Source of the DNA: Aestuariivita sp.
Lineage (GTDB): Bacteria > Pseudomonadota > Alphaproteobacteria > Rhodobacterales > Rhodobacteraceae
Direction of reading: 5' to 3'
Length of the DNA stretch: 48,028 bases
Assembly (NCBI GenBank): GCA_026709985.1
Contig: JAPORY010000109.1
Coordinates: 1-48,028 of the forward strand
Shown here: positions 14,549 through 26,905 of the stretch, in pieces
How the letters are laid out: every line of letters begins with the position of its first letter
Position numbering within the stretch: position 1 is the stretch's first letter
Notes under the pieces: model-generated
What the model was told of the DNA's origin: nothing
Database searches by the model: none
The model's input: only the letters and a program-made list of their open reading frames with translations
Position numbers and translations under genes: made by a program

Positions 14549-16348
14549 ATGGCGCTTGCACGGCGCAGCGGTCAGCGATTTCAAACGGCGATATGGCCGG
14601 GTTTTGTGGATGCCATGACGGGCCTCTTGCTGGTCCTCATGTTCGTGCTGACAATTTTTATGATTGTACAGTTTGTCTTGCGAGAAACCATTTCAGGCCA
14701 AGAAAGCGAACTCAATCAACTAGCGGCCGAAGTTGCCGCGTTAACCCAGACTTTAGGGTTAGAGGAAGCACGCTCAACCCAGTTGCAGGACCAACTCGGG
14801 GCCTTGCGGGCGACATTGGCTCAGACCGAGGCAGAGGCAAGCGAACAAGCCGCTCAGATAAATAGTTTGCTCGAACAACAAGAACAACAACAGGCTAATC
14901 TTACCTCTGCAGAAGCGACAATTACTGACCTTGAAGCTCGAATTGCCGCCCTTCTCGTTGCGCAGTCGCAAAGTCAGGGCAAAATCGCCGAACTTACTGA
15001 TCAACGCGATGAGGCGACTGCACAACAAGAAGCCCTTGTCCTCGCACTCGCGCAGTCGCGATCTGAGATTGACGCACAAACTGAAGCCGCTCGTCTCGCT
15101 GCTGCTCGTCGCGAAGCTTTAGAAGCACTGATTGCAGATCTCAGGGCACGAAACCGCGAGTCACAAAAGCAGGTATCAACTCTTGACACCAAGCTGTCGG
15201 AGGCGGAGGCCGAACGCTTGACTGAAGCTGCGGCCGCTGAGGCATTGCGATCTAGGTTAGAAAACGCCTCGCTCGAACTAACGGCAATGACCCTCGCTCT
15301 TGAGCAACAGCGCGAGCAAGCTGAGACGACGCTCACTTTGCTCGCAGCAGCCGAAGCGGTCCGCGACACCCTAACGGAAAACCTGCGCGTCGCGCTGATG
15401 CAGATTGAGCAGGTCGAAGATCAACTCGTCAATCAAAATGAGCTACAGCAACAGCTTGAGCAAACGAAACTCTCCGAAGCGGAGTTGCAACGACAGGTGC
15501 TTAACGCCCTCGCTGCTCGCGATGAATCTGATCAAATTGCCGCCGAGCAACTAAGCCTAGCGGAGCAACGAGCAAAACTGCTGCAAATTGCCAACTTGGC
15601 TCTATCGGAAGAAGAAGCCGCCGCCGCTGAAAGCCGGCGTGAGGTGGCGCTCTTAAACCAACAAATCGCCGCCCTTCGTGCTCAATTGGCAAGCCTGCAG
15701 TCACTGCTGGATGACGCACGGGAGCGTGATAAGGAACAAAACATACAGATTGAGGCGCTCGGATCAGACCTTAATCTGGCACTGGCACAAGCCGCAGCCG
15801 AGCAAAATCTTCGGCGCCGATTAGAAGAGGCCGAGCGACTACGATTGGAAGCAGAGGCGGAAAAACTCGCACAAGAAAAACGTGATCTGGAGAGCTACCG
15901 CTCGGAATTTTTTGGCAGAATGCGCGAGGTGCTAGCCGGACAAGATCGAATCCGTGTCGTTGGAGACCGATTTGTTTTTTCCTCAGAAGTCCTGTTTCCA
16001 CCAGCGCAAGCCAGCTTGTCAGCGGCAGGACAACAAGAGATTGCGAGTGTTGCCCGCATCTTATTCGGTATTCTCGACGAAATCCCCAGTGATATTGACT
16101 GGATCATTCAAGTTGATGGCCACACCGATGATCGCCAACTATCAGGCGACGGACTTTTCGCTGACAATTGGCAATTGAGCCAGGCGCGAGCCCTGTCCGT
16201 AGTTCGTTATATGGTTGAGGAATTAGATTTTCCGCCCGAACATTTGTCTGCAAACGGGTTTGGCGAACATCAACCAATTAATCCCGCCAACACCTCCGCC
16301 GCTCGGGCGCAAAACCGTCGCATCGAACTCAAGCTGACGGAGAGATAA
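14549..16348 (+). CDS. MotB-like OmpA-domain protein with a very long coiled coil
   Basis: 599 aa. One N-terminal transmembrane helix, WPGFVDAMTGLLLVLMFVL, carries Asp21 where MotB has its proton-binding Asp. Residues about 50-450 are a nearly unbroken Ala/Glu/Gln/Leu coiled coil. The last ~140 residues are an OmpA/MotB peptidoglycan-binding domain (IIQVDGHTDD, NWQLSQARALSVV, NGFGEHQPI, RRIELKL). The coiled coil would place the wall-binding domain far from the membrane. It starts 11 bases after the MotA-like gene, so the two form an operon. Annotation pipelines usually call such proteins 'peptidoglycan-binding protein' or 'flagellar motor protein'; the true process is unknown. Confidence 0.78.
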   Translation: MALARRSGQRFQTAIWPGFVDAMTGLLLVLMFVLTIFMIVQFVLRETISGQESELNQLAAEVAALTQTLGLEEARSTQLQDQLGALRATLAQTEAEASEQAAQINSLLEQQEQQQANLTSAEATITDLEARIAALLVAQSQSQGKIAELTDQRDEATAQQEALVLALAQSRSEIDAQTEAARLAAARREALEALIADLRARNRESQKQVSTLDTKLSEAEAERLTEAAAAEALRSRLENASLELTAMTLALEQQREQAETTLTLLAAAEAVRDTLTENLRVALMQIEQVEDQLVNQNELQQQLEQTKLSEAELQRQVLNALAARDESDQIAAEQLSLAEQRAKLLQIANLALSEEEAAAAESRREVALLNQQIAALRAQLASLQSLLDDARERDKEQNIQIEALGSDLNLALAQAAAEQNLRRRLEEAERLRLEAEAEKLAQEKRDLESYRSEFFGRMREVLAGQDRIRVVGDRFVFSSEVLFPPAQASLSAAGQQEIASVARILFGILDEIPSDIDWIIQVDGHTDDRQLSGDGLFADNWQLSQARALSVVRYMVEELDFPPEHLSANGFGEHQPINPANTSAARAQNRRIELKLTER

Positions 16349-16366
16349 AGTTAGCCGATTTACAGA

Positions 16367-18697
16367 TTAATCTGCGGTCAGTAGCGCTGGCTTGTTTCCT
16401 TGTAAGCGCACCGTTCGCTGCCCTTCAAACTTGATATGTAACTGCTTACCTCGGACCGTGACCTTCGCCAGTCCGCCCTTCGCCAGTTCGCCAAAGAGCA
16501 GTTCCTCCGCAAGCGGTTTCTTGATATGCTCTTGAATCACGCGTCCAAGGGGCCGAGCACCCATTTTATCGTCATATCCGCGGTCGGCTAGCCATTCGGT
16601 GGCAGCCCGTGAGAGCTCAATTGCAACCCCACGATCCATCAACTGCGCTTCTAGCTGCATCACAAACTTTTCGACAACTTGCAAAATGACTTCTCTTGGC
16701 AGGGCGGAGAACGAAATGATCGCATCCAATCGGTTGCGAAATTCCGGGGAAAACAACCGTTCAATGGCGGCGGTATCTTCGCCTTCGCGCCGATCACGAC
16801 CAAATCCTATCGCTTCTTGCGCCTGCTCTTGCGCCCCAGCATTCGTGGTCATGATCAAGACAACATTGCGGAAAACCACTTGGCGTCCATTGTGATCGGT
16901 AAGTTTGCCATGATCCATAACTTGGAGAAGAATGTTATAGACATCGGGATGTGCCTTTTCGATCTCATCAAGCAAAATGACCGAATGCGGGTGTTGATCA
17001 ACGCCGTCGGTGAGCAGTCCACCTTGGTCAAAACCTACATAACCGGGCGGTGCCCCGATCAATCGCGAGACCGAATGTTTCTCCATGTATTCTGACATAT
17101 CAAACCGGAGTAACTCGACGCCCAAGATATCGGCCAGCTGGCGAGCAACCTCGGTTTTACCAACGCCAGTTGGCCCCGCAAAGAGATAATTGCCAATCGG
17201 CTTTTCTGGATCTCTCAGACCCGCACGCGATAACTTAATGGCACTCGACAAGGCTTCGATAGCACTCTCTTGGCCAAAAACGACGCGCTTTAGACTTTCT
17301 TCGAGATCTTTGAGCACAACGGCATCATTTTTCGACATATTCTTGGGTGGAATACGGGCAATTTTGGCGACGACCGCTTCAATTTCTTTCACGCCAATCG
17401 TTTTGCGCCGTTTGGACTCAGCGAGCAAGTGCTGTGCGGCTCCGGCTTCGTCAATCACATCAATTGCTTTGTCCGGAAGTTTGCGGTCATTTATGTAGCG
17501 CGAGGAGAGTTCAACAGCGGACTTTATGGCGTCGACGGTAAAGCGCACGCCGTGATGTTCTTCAAAATAGGGCTTGAGGCCTTTGACAATCCTGACGCTG
17601 TCCTCGACCGATGGCTCCGTAACATCAATTTTTTGGAACCGCCGTCGCAACGCTCGATCTTTTTCGAAATGCTGACGGTACTCTTTATAGGTCGTCGAAC
17701 CCATAGTCCTGAGCTTACCACCTTGAAGCGCTGGTTTGAGCAGATTCGAAGCATCCATCGCACCGCCGCTGGTTGCACCAGCACCGATGACGGTATGAAT
17801 CTCATCAATGAATAAAATAGCGTCAGGATGCTTTTCCAGTTCAACAATTACGGCTTTCAACCGCTCCTCAAAGTCACCGCGATACCGAGTTCCCGCGAGG
17901 AGTGCCCCCATATCCAAGGAGTAAATCGTCGTGTTCGCCAAAATCTCGGGCGTATTGCCGCTAACAATCTTGTGCGCCAATCCCTCTGCAATCGCGGTCT
18001 TTCCGACCCCAGGATCACCGACGAGGAGTGGGTTATTCTTTCGTCTTCGGCACAAGACTTGGACACACCGTTCGACTTCCGCATCCCGACCGATGAGCGG
18101 GTCGATTCGCCCCTCACGTGACTTCTCATTCAAATTTACGCAGAACTTATCAAGGGCTCTTGGTTTGGTTTTTTTGCCGCTTTTCTGCGATGTTTCTGCT
18201 TCCTCTGCTCCTCTGGTGCCAACAATTGACCGATTGTCTTCTACGTCGGAATTTTTGGTCAAGCCGTGAGCGATAAAGTTTACGGCGTCATATCGCGTCA
18301 TGCCGTGCTCTTGCAAAAAATAGGCGGAATGACTCTCGCGTTCGGCAAAAATTGCGACGATCACGTTCGCGCCCGTGACGGTATCGCGTCCAGAGGACTG
18401 AACATGAATGGCCGCCCGCTGCACCACGCGTTGAAAAGCCGTCGTCGGAACTGCGACCGCCTTTTCTGACATGCTGATAAGGTCGGCGAGATCTCCGTCT
18501 ACAAACTCAAGGAGATCAGATCGCAACGATGCTAGATTGACAGCACAGGCTTCGATGACACGCTTTGCGTCTGGCTCGTCAAGAAGCGCCAACAGAAGAT
18601 GTTCCAGAGTTGCCAATTCTTGGTTACGGTCTTTGGCCAGACCGAGAGCACCGTGAATGGCGCGTTCAAGGGTCGGCGAGAATGAGGGCACAGACAA
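16367..18697 (-). CDS. clpA: ATP-dependent Clp protease ATP-binding subunit ClpA
   Basis: 776 aa. It has an N-terminal Clp_N repeat (about 1-145) and a first AAA domain with Walker A GDPGVGKTAIAEGL and Walker B ILFIDEIHTVIGAG. The second AAA domain has GPTGVGKTEVARQL and VILLDEIEKAHPDVYN. An IGFG loop (EAIGFGRDRRE) is the ClpP-docking tripeptide type, so it should unfold substrates into ClpP rather than act as a ClpB disaggregase; the ClpB middle coiled coil is absent. No clpS is seen upstream. It converges with the OmpA-like gene, 18 bases apart. Confidence 0.95.
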   Translation of the reverse strand: MSVPSFSPTLERAIHGALGLAKDRNQELATLEHLLLALLDEPDAKRVIEACAVNLASLRSDLLEFVDGDLADLISMSEKAVAVPTTAFQRVVQRAAIHVQSSGRDTVTGANVIVAIFAERESHSAYFLQEHGMTRYDAVNFIAHGLTKNSDVEDNRSIVGTRGAEEAETSQKSGKKTKPRALDKFCVNLNEKSREGRIDPLIGRDAEVERCVQVLCRRRKNNPLLVGDPGVGKTAIAEGLAHKIVSGNTPEILANTTIYSLDMGALLAGTRYRGDFEERLKAVIVELEKHPDAILFIDEIHTVIGAGATSGGAMDASNLLKPALQGGKLRTMGSTTYKEYRQHFEKDRALRRRFQKIDVTEPSVEDSVRIVKGLKPYFEEHHGVRFTVDAIKSAVELSSRYINDRKLPDKAIDVIDEAGAAQHLLAESKRRKTIGVKEIEAVVAKIARIPPKNMSKNDAVVLKDLEESLKRVVFGQESAIEALSSAIKLSRAGLRDPEKPIGNYLFAGPTGVGKTEVARQLADILGVELLRFDMSEYMEKHSVSRLIGAPPGYVGFDQGGLLTDGVDQHPHSVILLDEIEKAHPDVYNILLQVMDHGKLTDHNGRQVVFRNVVLIMTTNAGAQEQAQEAIGFGRDRREGEDTAAIERLFSPEFRNRLDAIISFSALPREVILQVVEKFVMQLEAQLMDRGVAIELSRAATEWLADRGYDDKMGARPLGRVIQEHIKKPLAEELLFGELAKGGLAKVTVRGKQLHIKFEGQRTVRLQGNKPALLTAD

Positions 18698-19062
18698 CTT
18701 CCTTCATCGAAATCGGGCAGGTAGCAATGCCTCTAACCCGTAGCTTTGCTTTACCCCGCGCAACTAACTTGAGCAAACTCTGCGCGATGCGAGGCACTGA
18801 GAAGACATTGCATCTTGACCCAAGGGCGTCTCTGAAGACAATAGACCGCTAACGGGTCAATGTCAAGACAACGTTCCGTTCGAGTCAAATTACCGAATAA
18901 CCGCCGACGAGGGAAAATTGGGGCGATCAAAACACGCCAACCTAATGAACATGAGGTTTAGACTGAATGGCGACACACTCGCGCTTGGAGTCAACAATCA
19001 GCTGGTCAGTTATCACCCATGTGCTGCTGCCCGATCAGAAATTCTGAGTTTAGGTCGCCGCG
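18698..19062. other. Intergenic region between gloB end and clpA start
   Basis: 365 bases that should contain the clpA promoter. No ClpS-like frame or other gene is supported. Confidence 0.4.
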
Positions 19063-19833
19063 TCAGAATCGGTCTTTTCGCCGTCGAATTTCAGCAAACA
19101 CCTCAGCCGCATCTGCACCAGCCATGCCGAGGTGCGCTTGAATGCTCGGATCAGTCGTTCTTAAGAACGGATTAGTCGCAAGTTCGATTGACAGCAATGA
19201 GGGAACCGTCGCCTCATTTCTTTCCCGTATCTGTTCAATTTGGGTGACCCTGTGTTTGAGCATGTCGTTTTTTGGATCGACCGTGAGTGCAAACTTCGCA
19301 TTCGCTAGGGCATATTCGTGTCCAGAGCAAACTAGAGTTTCGGGCGGCAACTTGGCGAGTTTGTTCAGACTTTCCCACATTTGTCGCATTGTACCTTCGA
19401 AAACGCGTCCGCATCCCATTACCATTAAGCTATCGGCGGTAAACACAACGTTTGAGGTCGCAAAGTGGTAAGCGATGTGCCCAATGGTATGTCCCGAAAC
19501 ATCAATCACGGCACCCTGCTCGTTTCCAATTGATACTATGTCGGCCTCGGCAACTGCCCGATCTAGGGGTGGGAGACGCTTGGCGTCATCTCGTGCGCCA
19601 ATCACTTGCGCATTCGGGTAAGTACATAGCACCTCAGCGACACCGCTTACATGATCGGCGTGATGGTGCGTGATCAATATGTAATCAATCGCCCAGCCGC
19701 GATTTTCTGCTGTTGTCAGTATCGGTGTTGCGTCGGGAACATCAATCACGGCGGTTTGCTTTGTCATTGAGTCATGAGCAAGAAAGGCATAATTGTCGGC
19801 AAGGCAGGGCACTGTCACGATCTCTAATGGCAT
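19063..19833 (-). CDS. gloB: Hydroxyacylglutathione hydrolase (glyoxalase II)
   Basis: About 256 aa, metallo-beta-lactamase fold. The binuclear metal motif THHHADHVSG is intact, followed by VIDVSGHTIGHIAYHF and TADSLMVMGCGRVFEG. A substrate-binding SGHEYALANAKFA and a C-terminal RTTDPSI match glyoxalase II. It hydrolyses S-D-lactoylglutathione to glutathione and D-lactate. I prefer ATG 19833 (MPLEIVTVPCL, with GAG upstream); ATG 19848 would add five residues. It is divergent from the methyltransferase gene at 19899. Confidence 0.92.
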   Translation of the reverse strand: MPLEIVTVPCLADNYAFLAHDSMTKQTAVIDVPDATPILTTAENRGWAIDYILITHHHADHVSGVAEVLCTYPNAQVIGARDDAKRLPPLDRAVAEADIVSIGNEQGAVIDVSGHTIGHIAYHFATSNVVFTADSLMVMGCGRVFEGTMRQMWESLNKLAKLPPETLVCSGHEYALANAKFALTVDPKNDMLKHRVTQIEQIRERNEATVPSLLSIELATNPFLRTTDPSIQAHLGMAGADAAEVFAEIRRRKDRF

Positions 19834-19898
19834 TTTTTTCTCGTTCATTCTGTAGTATTTGATTGATTGGATGACTTCATTGTTGCTGAGTAACCGCG

Positions 19899-20684
19899 AT
19901 GCATTTTGATGTTCAAGACCTCAGAAACTTCTACTATCGCAGTCGCTTAGGGCGCACAGCGCAAGCGGTTCTGCAAGCCCGAGTTACACAAATTTGGACC
20001 GAGTTCAAAGGTCAAACAGTTGTCGGTTTTGGCTTTTCAGTACCCCTTTTGCGACCATTTTTGGAGGGGTCTCGGCGGGTCATCGCGATGATGCCTGGCC
20101 CCCAAGGGGTTATGGTTTGGCCAGCAAATGCACCCAACATTTCGACTTTGATTGATGAAACCGCTTGGCCGATTGAGACCGGTTTCGTCGACAAGCTGAT
20201 TGTGTTACATGGTCTTGAGACATCGGAGCAGCCATCGGCAGTGATGGACGAATGCTGGCGAATACTTGGCCCTGGCGGTCGTGCCCTCTTTATTGTGCCC
20301 AATCGAGCAGGTCTGTGGTCTCGGAGCGACAATACGCCATTTGGATATGGTCGGCCCTATACCCTTCGACAGGTCGAAAACCAGTTGCGAAAGCACAACT
20401 TTGTTATTGAGCAACATGTATCCGTACTGTACCAGTTACCGTCAACCCGCCAATTCTGGCTAAAATCCGCAAAATTGATGGAGACCATCGGACAGCGTAC
20501 GCCGCGCTTTCTTGTGGGTGGCGTATTTATCATCGAGGTTTCAAAACGCGTCCTCGGGCGTTCCGGCACGTCGGTTACAGCCACATCGGCACCAAAATTA
20601 GGGGTGCTTGAGGGCCTCTCAAAACCGGCCACAAGACCCGCCCTCTCGCCATTCGACGCGAGAACCGTCGACGAAGATGGGTGA
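19899..20684 (+). CDS. Class I SAM-dependent methyltransferase-like protein
   Basis: 261 aa. It resembles the Methyltransf_11 group found beside gloB in many Alphaproteobacteria. The post-I region (FVDKLIVLHGLETSEQPSAVMDECWRILGPGGRALFIVPN) matches the 'vl..l.H..d....l.E..RvLkPGG.l..v.pN' pattern. The usual glycine-rich SAM loop is weak (VVGFGFSVPLLRPFL), so cofactor binding may be altered or lost. The substrate is unknown. It is divergent from gloB with 65 bases between them. Confidence 0.78.
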   Translation: MHFDVQDLRNFYYRSRLGRTAQAVLQARVTQIWTEFKGQTVVGFGFSVPLLRPFLEGSRRVIAMMPGPQGVMVWPANAPNISTLIDETAWPIETGFVDKLIVLHGLETSEQPSAVMDECWRILGPGGRALFIVPNRAGLWSRSDNTPFGYGRPYTLRQVENQLRKHNFVIEQHVSVLYQLPSTRQFWLKSAKLMETIGQRTPRFLVGGVFIIEVSKRVLGRSGTSVTATSAPKLGVLEGLSKPATRPALSPFDARTVDEDG

Positions 20685-20927
20685 TAAGAAGTCAACGGAT
20701 CGGCTTGCCAAAGACATTGGCACCACACCTCGCTGAATAATTTTGGATTTGCGGAAAATTGCAATAGATCTTTATGGTGTTGCCGTCGGCACGAACTTTG
20801 ATTCGGGCGCTGGCACTATTAGTCATGGAAGTGGTAACGCGTATTCAGCCGACGAGTTTGTGGCGCAGCATCGTCTAACTGTCTTGGCAATTGCTTCTTT
20901 CAGGCGCAAACGCATGAGCGCAACACT

Positions 20928-21260
20928 TTAGCGGGCTGAGACGGCGATAAATTGATGCCCTGCAGTGCGATCGGTTTTATGGTGATAGATCGGCCGCGAT
21001 CCCAGTTCCGACTTGAGCGAGCGGAAATTAGCTTCGATTTCTGTCAGGGGCCAATAGGTCTTGAGGATCGTGTCGAGATCCCAATCGGTATGGCTGGTGC
21101 GAAGGATAGTGGTGCCCACGCGGAGATCGCGAAGTTCGGCCGTTTGATTGCAGCCCCATGAGATATCGATAGCGTTTTGTTTCGTGTTCGGCGCAACCTT
21201 AATATCACAGCGGTCGCCCATAAGGGAATAGCGTTCTCGCAGGCGACCAAATCTTTTGCA
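20928..21260 (-). pseudogene. C-terminal fragment of an IS4/IS1634-like transposase
   Basis: The minus-strand frame reads RFGRLRERY, then WDLDTILKTYWPLTEIEANF, RSLKSELGSRPIYHHK and GHQFIAVSA. This is the pattern of the C-terminal DDE region of IS4/IS1634-type transposases ('Y..L..VE..FR.LKS.L..RP..H'). It stops shortly after that block and has no N-terminal catalytic domain, so it is dead. No terminal repeats were found. It lies upstream of the atp operon. Confidence 0.75.
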
Positions 21261-21833
21261 GCACCCTGTCGTCGGACTTCAAGCGTCCTCGGTGCGACAA
21301 TCCTTCTTTGGGGGCTCATACGCAAAAACCTATAGGATTATGCGGAGACTCATCACTGATTTGGTCGGCTCTCGAATAAATGCCCCAGAAGATCGCTATC
21401 AAAACATAGACCAAGACAGCGACTTGGCACCACCCGCTAACGGTGTTTTTAACGATATCGGAGACGATATCAGCCGCAAATTTTGCTTTTTCCGATATGA
21501 ATAATGTTCCACTGCGCTCATGACCAAAGTATCCCACGGAGGTCTAAACGGGTAAACGGGTGCGATTACTCGACGACAGCATCGGATGAGAATTACCAAA
21601 GCGTTATTCGTTTTTTCGTCGCATCAGAACTTCGCACCGATCGACAACTGAAGGGCGCAAGCCATCAATGGCAGGTGATTTTCCAGAGCGCAATTCTCGT
21701 TTCGAGAGATTTAGTGTGTTGCGAGCGTTTGAGGCTTCTGTTAAATGCCCTTTCGGTTCATGTCTTGAACTAAGCAAACCACGAATCATATTCAAAGCTT
21801 AAACAGTCAAAGTAGATACCCAGAAAGTTAAGC
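21261..21833. other. Gap between transposase remnant and atpH
   Basis: About 570 bases. A minus-strand frame at 21316-21537 has one hydrophobic stretch (QVAVLVYVLIAIFWGIY) but no ribosome site or family. The atp promoter should be near the right end. Confidence 0.35.
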
Positions 21834-22394
21834 GTGACTGAACAACTGTCAATCTCAATGGCAATCGCTGACCGCTACGCAACGGCAGCATTCGACGTTT
21901 TTCTAGAAGAGTCTACGTTAGAGCGTCTTGAGGACGATATCGACCTGTTTGCGAACGCTCTCGCGACTAGCCCAGAACTGCGGCAGGTGATCAACTCTCC
22001 AATCATTACACGACCGGAACAAAGGGCGACCGTTGAAACCCTCGCCGCAAAAATGGGATTGTCGCAAGAATTCAAAAACTTGCTGTCGTTGATGGCTGAG
22101 CGACGACGCCTATTCGTTCTCGAACAACTCTTTCGTCGGCTTCGAGATCGAATTACCGCTCATCGGGGCGAAGTCACCGCCGAAGTGACAAGTGCCGCGC
22201 CCCTTTCCGCAAGCCAATCCACCCAACTCGCTGAGATTCTAAGTAAGCGATTTGAGAAAGCGGTTACCATAAAACCAGCTGTCGATGCCTCAGTCATTGG
22301 CGGCTTAATTGTCAAGGTCGGCTCGTTCATGATAGACACATCCATCGCATCCCAACTAAATTTTCTCCATAGTGCAATGAAGGAGTCCGAGTGA
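21834..22394 (+). CDS. atpH: ATP synthase F1 subunit delta
   Basis: 186 aa, the normal length. N-terminal DRYATAAFDVF and the central ATVETLAAKMGLSQEFKNLL are typical of the F1 delta/OSCP family. A C-terminal VTIKPAVDASVIGGLIVKVG ends the conserved part. It links the peripheral stalk to the top of the alpha3beta3 head. The start is GTG 21834, which keeps the usual short lead before ADRYA; ATG 21858 is an alternative. First gene of atpHAGDC; its stop directly abuts the atpA start. Confidence 0.95.
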   Translation: MTEQLSISMAIADRYATAAFDVFLEESTLERLEDDIDLFANALATSPELRQVINSPIITRPEQRATVETLAAKMGLSQEFKNLLSLMAERRRLFVLEQLFRRLRDRITAHRGEVTAEVTSAAPLSASQSTQLAEILSKRFEKAVTIKPAVDASVIGGLIVKVGSFMIDTSIASQLNFLHSAMKESE

Positions 22395-23936
22395 ATGGTC
22401 ATTCAGGCAGCAGAAATCTCTGCAATTCTAAAAGATCAAATCAAGAATTTTGGGCAAGAGACAGAGGTTGCCGAGATTGGTCGGGTATTGAGCGTGGGCG
22501 ACGGTATCGCCCGCATCTTCGGTCTTGACAATGTTCAGGCCGGGGAAATGGTCGAATTTCCTGGTAACATCATGGGCATGGCACTCAACCTTGAGAGTGA
22601 TAATGTCGGCGTGGTGATTTTTGGCTCCGACCGCGATATCAAAGAAGGCGACACTGTTCGTCGAACAAACTCGATTGTGGATATTCCCGTCGGCGACGGT
22701 CTACTCGGCCGCGTTGTCGACGCGCTCGGAAATCCGATTGATGGCAAAGGCAACATCGACAGTAGTGAGCGTCGGGTCGCAGACGTCAAAGCCCCCGGTA
22801 TCATCCCGCGGAAATCGGTGCACGAACCAATGGCAACGGGATTGAAATCTGTCGACGCCATGATTCCCATCGGGCGCGGCCAGCGAGAGCTAATCATTGG
22901 CGACCGTCAAACTGGAAAAACAGCCCTAGCACTTGATACGATCCTCAATCAAAAGTCCTATAATGACGCCGCCGGCGATGACGAGTCTAAAAAACTCTAC
23001 TGCGTCTACGTCGCAATCGGTCAAAAGCGCTCAACTGTTGCGCAGCTCGTCAAGAAATTAGAAGAAACTGGCGCAATCAACTACTCAATCATCGTCGCAG
23101 CGACCGCGTCCGAACCAGCGCCGATGCAGTTTCTAGCGCCCTATGCGGCAACAGCGATGGCGGAATTCTTCCGTGACAATGGCCGCCACGCCCTAATCAT
23201 CTATGATGACTTATCCAAGCAGGCGGTCGCCTATCGGCAAATGTCGCTGCTATTGCGACGGCCGCCAGGACGTGAAGCTTACCCCGGTGATGTCTTCTAT
23301 TTACATTCGCGCCTACTCGAACGATCGGCAAAGCTAAATGAAGACAACGGCGCCGGTTCACTGACCGCCCTGCCAATCATCGAAACCCAAGGCGGTGATG
23401 TCTCCGCCTTTATCCCGACCAATGTTATTTCGATCACCGACGGTCAGATTTTCCTAGAGACAGAGTTGTTTTATCAAGGGATTCGGCCAGCGGTAAACAC
23501 TGGATTGTCCGTTAGTCGGGTCGGCTCCTCGGCTCAAACTGACGCCATGTCGTCAGTCGCTGGCCCCGTGAAACTATCACTCGCGCAATATCGTGAAATG
23601 GCGGCTTTCGCCCAGTTTGGCTCTGACCTTGATGCTGCCACGCAACAACTCCTAAATCGAGGCGAGCGCTTGACCGAAATAATGAAGCAAGCACAATATT
23701 CGCCGCTAACGAACTCAGAAATCGTTTGTGTCATCTTCGCGGGCACGAACGGGTATCTCGACAAAATTCCAGTCGCCGATGTCGTCCGATTCGAAAGTGG
23801 GCTACTCACCTTTTTGCGCAACAACAAGGCCGACTTCCTAAACTGGATCCGGGACGAAGATCCCAAATTCAAGAGTGGCGAAAACGTTGACAAGATGAAG
23901 GCTGTCATTGACGAATATGCTGCAACCTTCGCATGA
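22395..23936 (+). CDS. atpA: ATP synthase F1 subunit alpha
   Basis: 513 aa, expected length. It starts with the conserved [13 protein letters not shown] region, has a P-loop [14 protein letters not shown], then [15 protein letters not shown] and the signature [17 protein letters not shown] containing the arginine finger. It is the non-catalytic nucleotide-binding subunit of the F1 head in the cytoplasm. It lies immediately after atpH with no spacer and 12 bases before atpG. Confidence 0.98.
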   Translation: MVIQAAEISAILKDQIKNFGQETEVAEIGRVLSVGDGIARIFGLDNVQAGEMVEFPGNIMGMALNLESDNVGVVIFGSDRDIKEGDTVRRTNSIVDIPVGDGLLGRVVDALGNPIDGKGNIDSSERRVADVKAPGIIPRKSVHEPMATGLKSVDAMIPIGRGQRELIIGDRQTGKTALALDTILNQKSYNDAAGDDESKKLYCVYVAIGQKRSTVAQLVKKLEETGAINYSIIVAATASEPAPMQFLAPYAATAMAEFFRDNGRHALIIYDDLSKQAVAYRQMSLLLRRPPGREAYPGDVFYLHSRLLERSAKLNEDNGAGSLTALPIIETQGGDVSAFIPTNVISITDGQIFLETELFYQGIRPAVNTGLSVSRVGSSAQTDAMSSVAGPVKLSLAQYREMAAFAQFGSDLDAATQQLLNRGERLTEIMKQAQYSPLTNSEIVCVIFAGTNGYLDKIPVADVVRFESGLLTFLRNNKADFLNWIRDEDPKFKSGENVDKMKAVIDEYAATFA

Positions 23937-23948
23937 GTATGAGTTGAA

Positions 23949-26272
<2,324 letters not shown>

Positions 26273-26292
26273 AGTAGAAAGAGCCATCAATC

Positions 26293-26691
26293 ATGATCCC
26301 GTTTGAACTCGTCAGCCCCGAACGGCGCCTCGCTACTATGGAGGTGCAAGGCGTTCGCATTCCCGGTAGTGAGGGCGACATGACCGTGATGGCTCATCAC
26401 GCGCCGTTAATTTCAACACTGAGACCGGGGATTTTGGGAATTGAAAGTTCCGAGGAACCGCAGGAATATATCGTCTTCGGTGGCTTTACGCAGGTCACCG
26501 CAGAACGAGTTTCAGTTTTGGCAGAAAGAGCCGTGCCCAAGTCCGAATTTACTGAAGAAATTTTGAGTACGGAAATTGAACAAGCCGAGAACGCAGTGAC
26601 GAAAGCCGAAGCTTCCTCAGATCATGCCGCAATTGATGGCGCGACCAAGCGCCTCGCCGATATTAGAGCTCTTGCGGCACATGTCGCTTAA
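26293..26691 (+). CDS. atpC: ATP synthase F1 subunit epsilon
   Basis: 132 aa. N-terminal beta-sandwich domain with FELVSPERRLATMEVQGVRI, PGSEGDMTVMAHHAPLISTL and GGFTQVTAERVSVLAE. A C-terminal helical segment follows (EIEQAENAVTKAEASSD). It is a central-stalk subunit that can brake ATP hydrolysis. Last gene of the operon; F0 genes a, c, b and b' are not in this window, as is usual in Alphaproteobacteria, where they form a separate operon. Confidence 0.95.
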   Translation: MIPFELVSPERRLATMEVQGVRIPGSEGDMTVMAHHAPLISTLRPGILGIESSEEPQEYIVFGGFTQVTAERVSVLAERAVPKSEFTEEILSTEIEQAENAVTKAEASSDHAAIDGATKRLADIRALAAHVA

Positions 26692-26905
26692 CACTTATCG
26701 ACCGGACAACGATTTCTCGCAACCAATGTGACGGGCGCAAATTCGATCGCCAGAACCCGCGAGAATATTGGCCATAATTCAACTACTTGTGCGACAAGCA
26801 TATCATGTATATGACCGCAGGAAATGGTTTCGCATCAGACGAAAATTGGTCGCGTTTGATCACCTGCGAACCAAAATGTCGGAAAGTCGACTAACTTGCC
26901 GACAT

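Noticed and set aside
13344-16348. Zorya (ZorA-ZorB) anti-phage system
   Set aside because: ZorC, ZorD and ZorE are absent, and the long coiled coil is mainly in the MotB-like partner rather than in the MotA-like one.
21316-21537. 73-aa minus-strand ORF with one hydrophobic stretch
   Set aside because: No ribosome site, GTG start and no family; lies in the decayed zone beside the transposase remnant.
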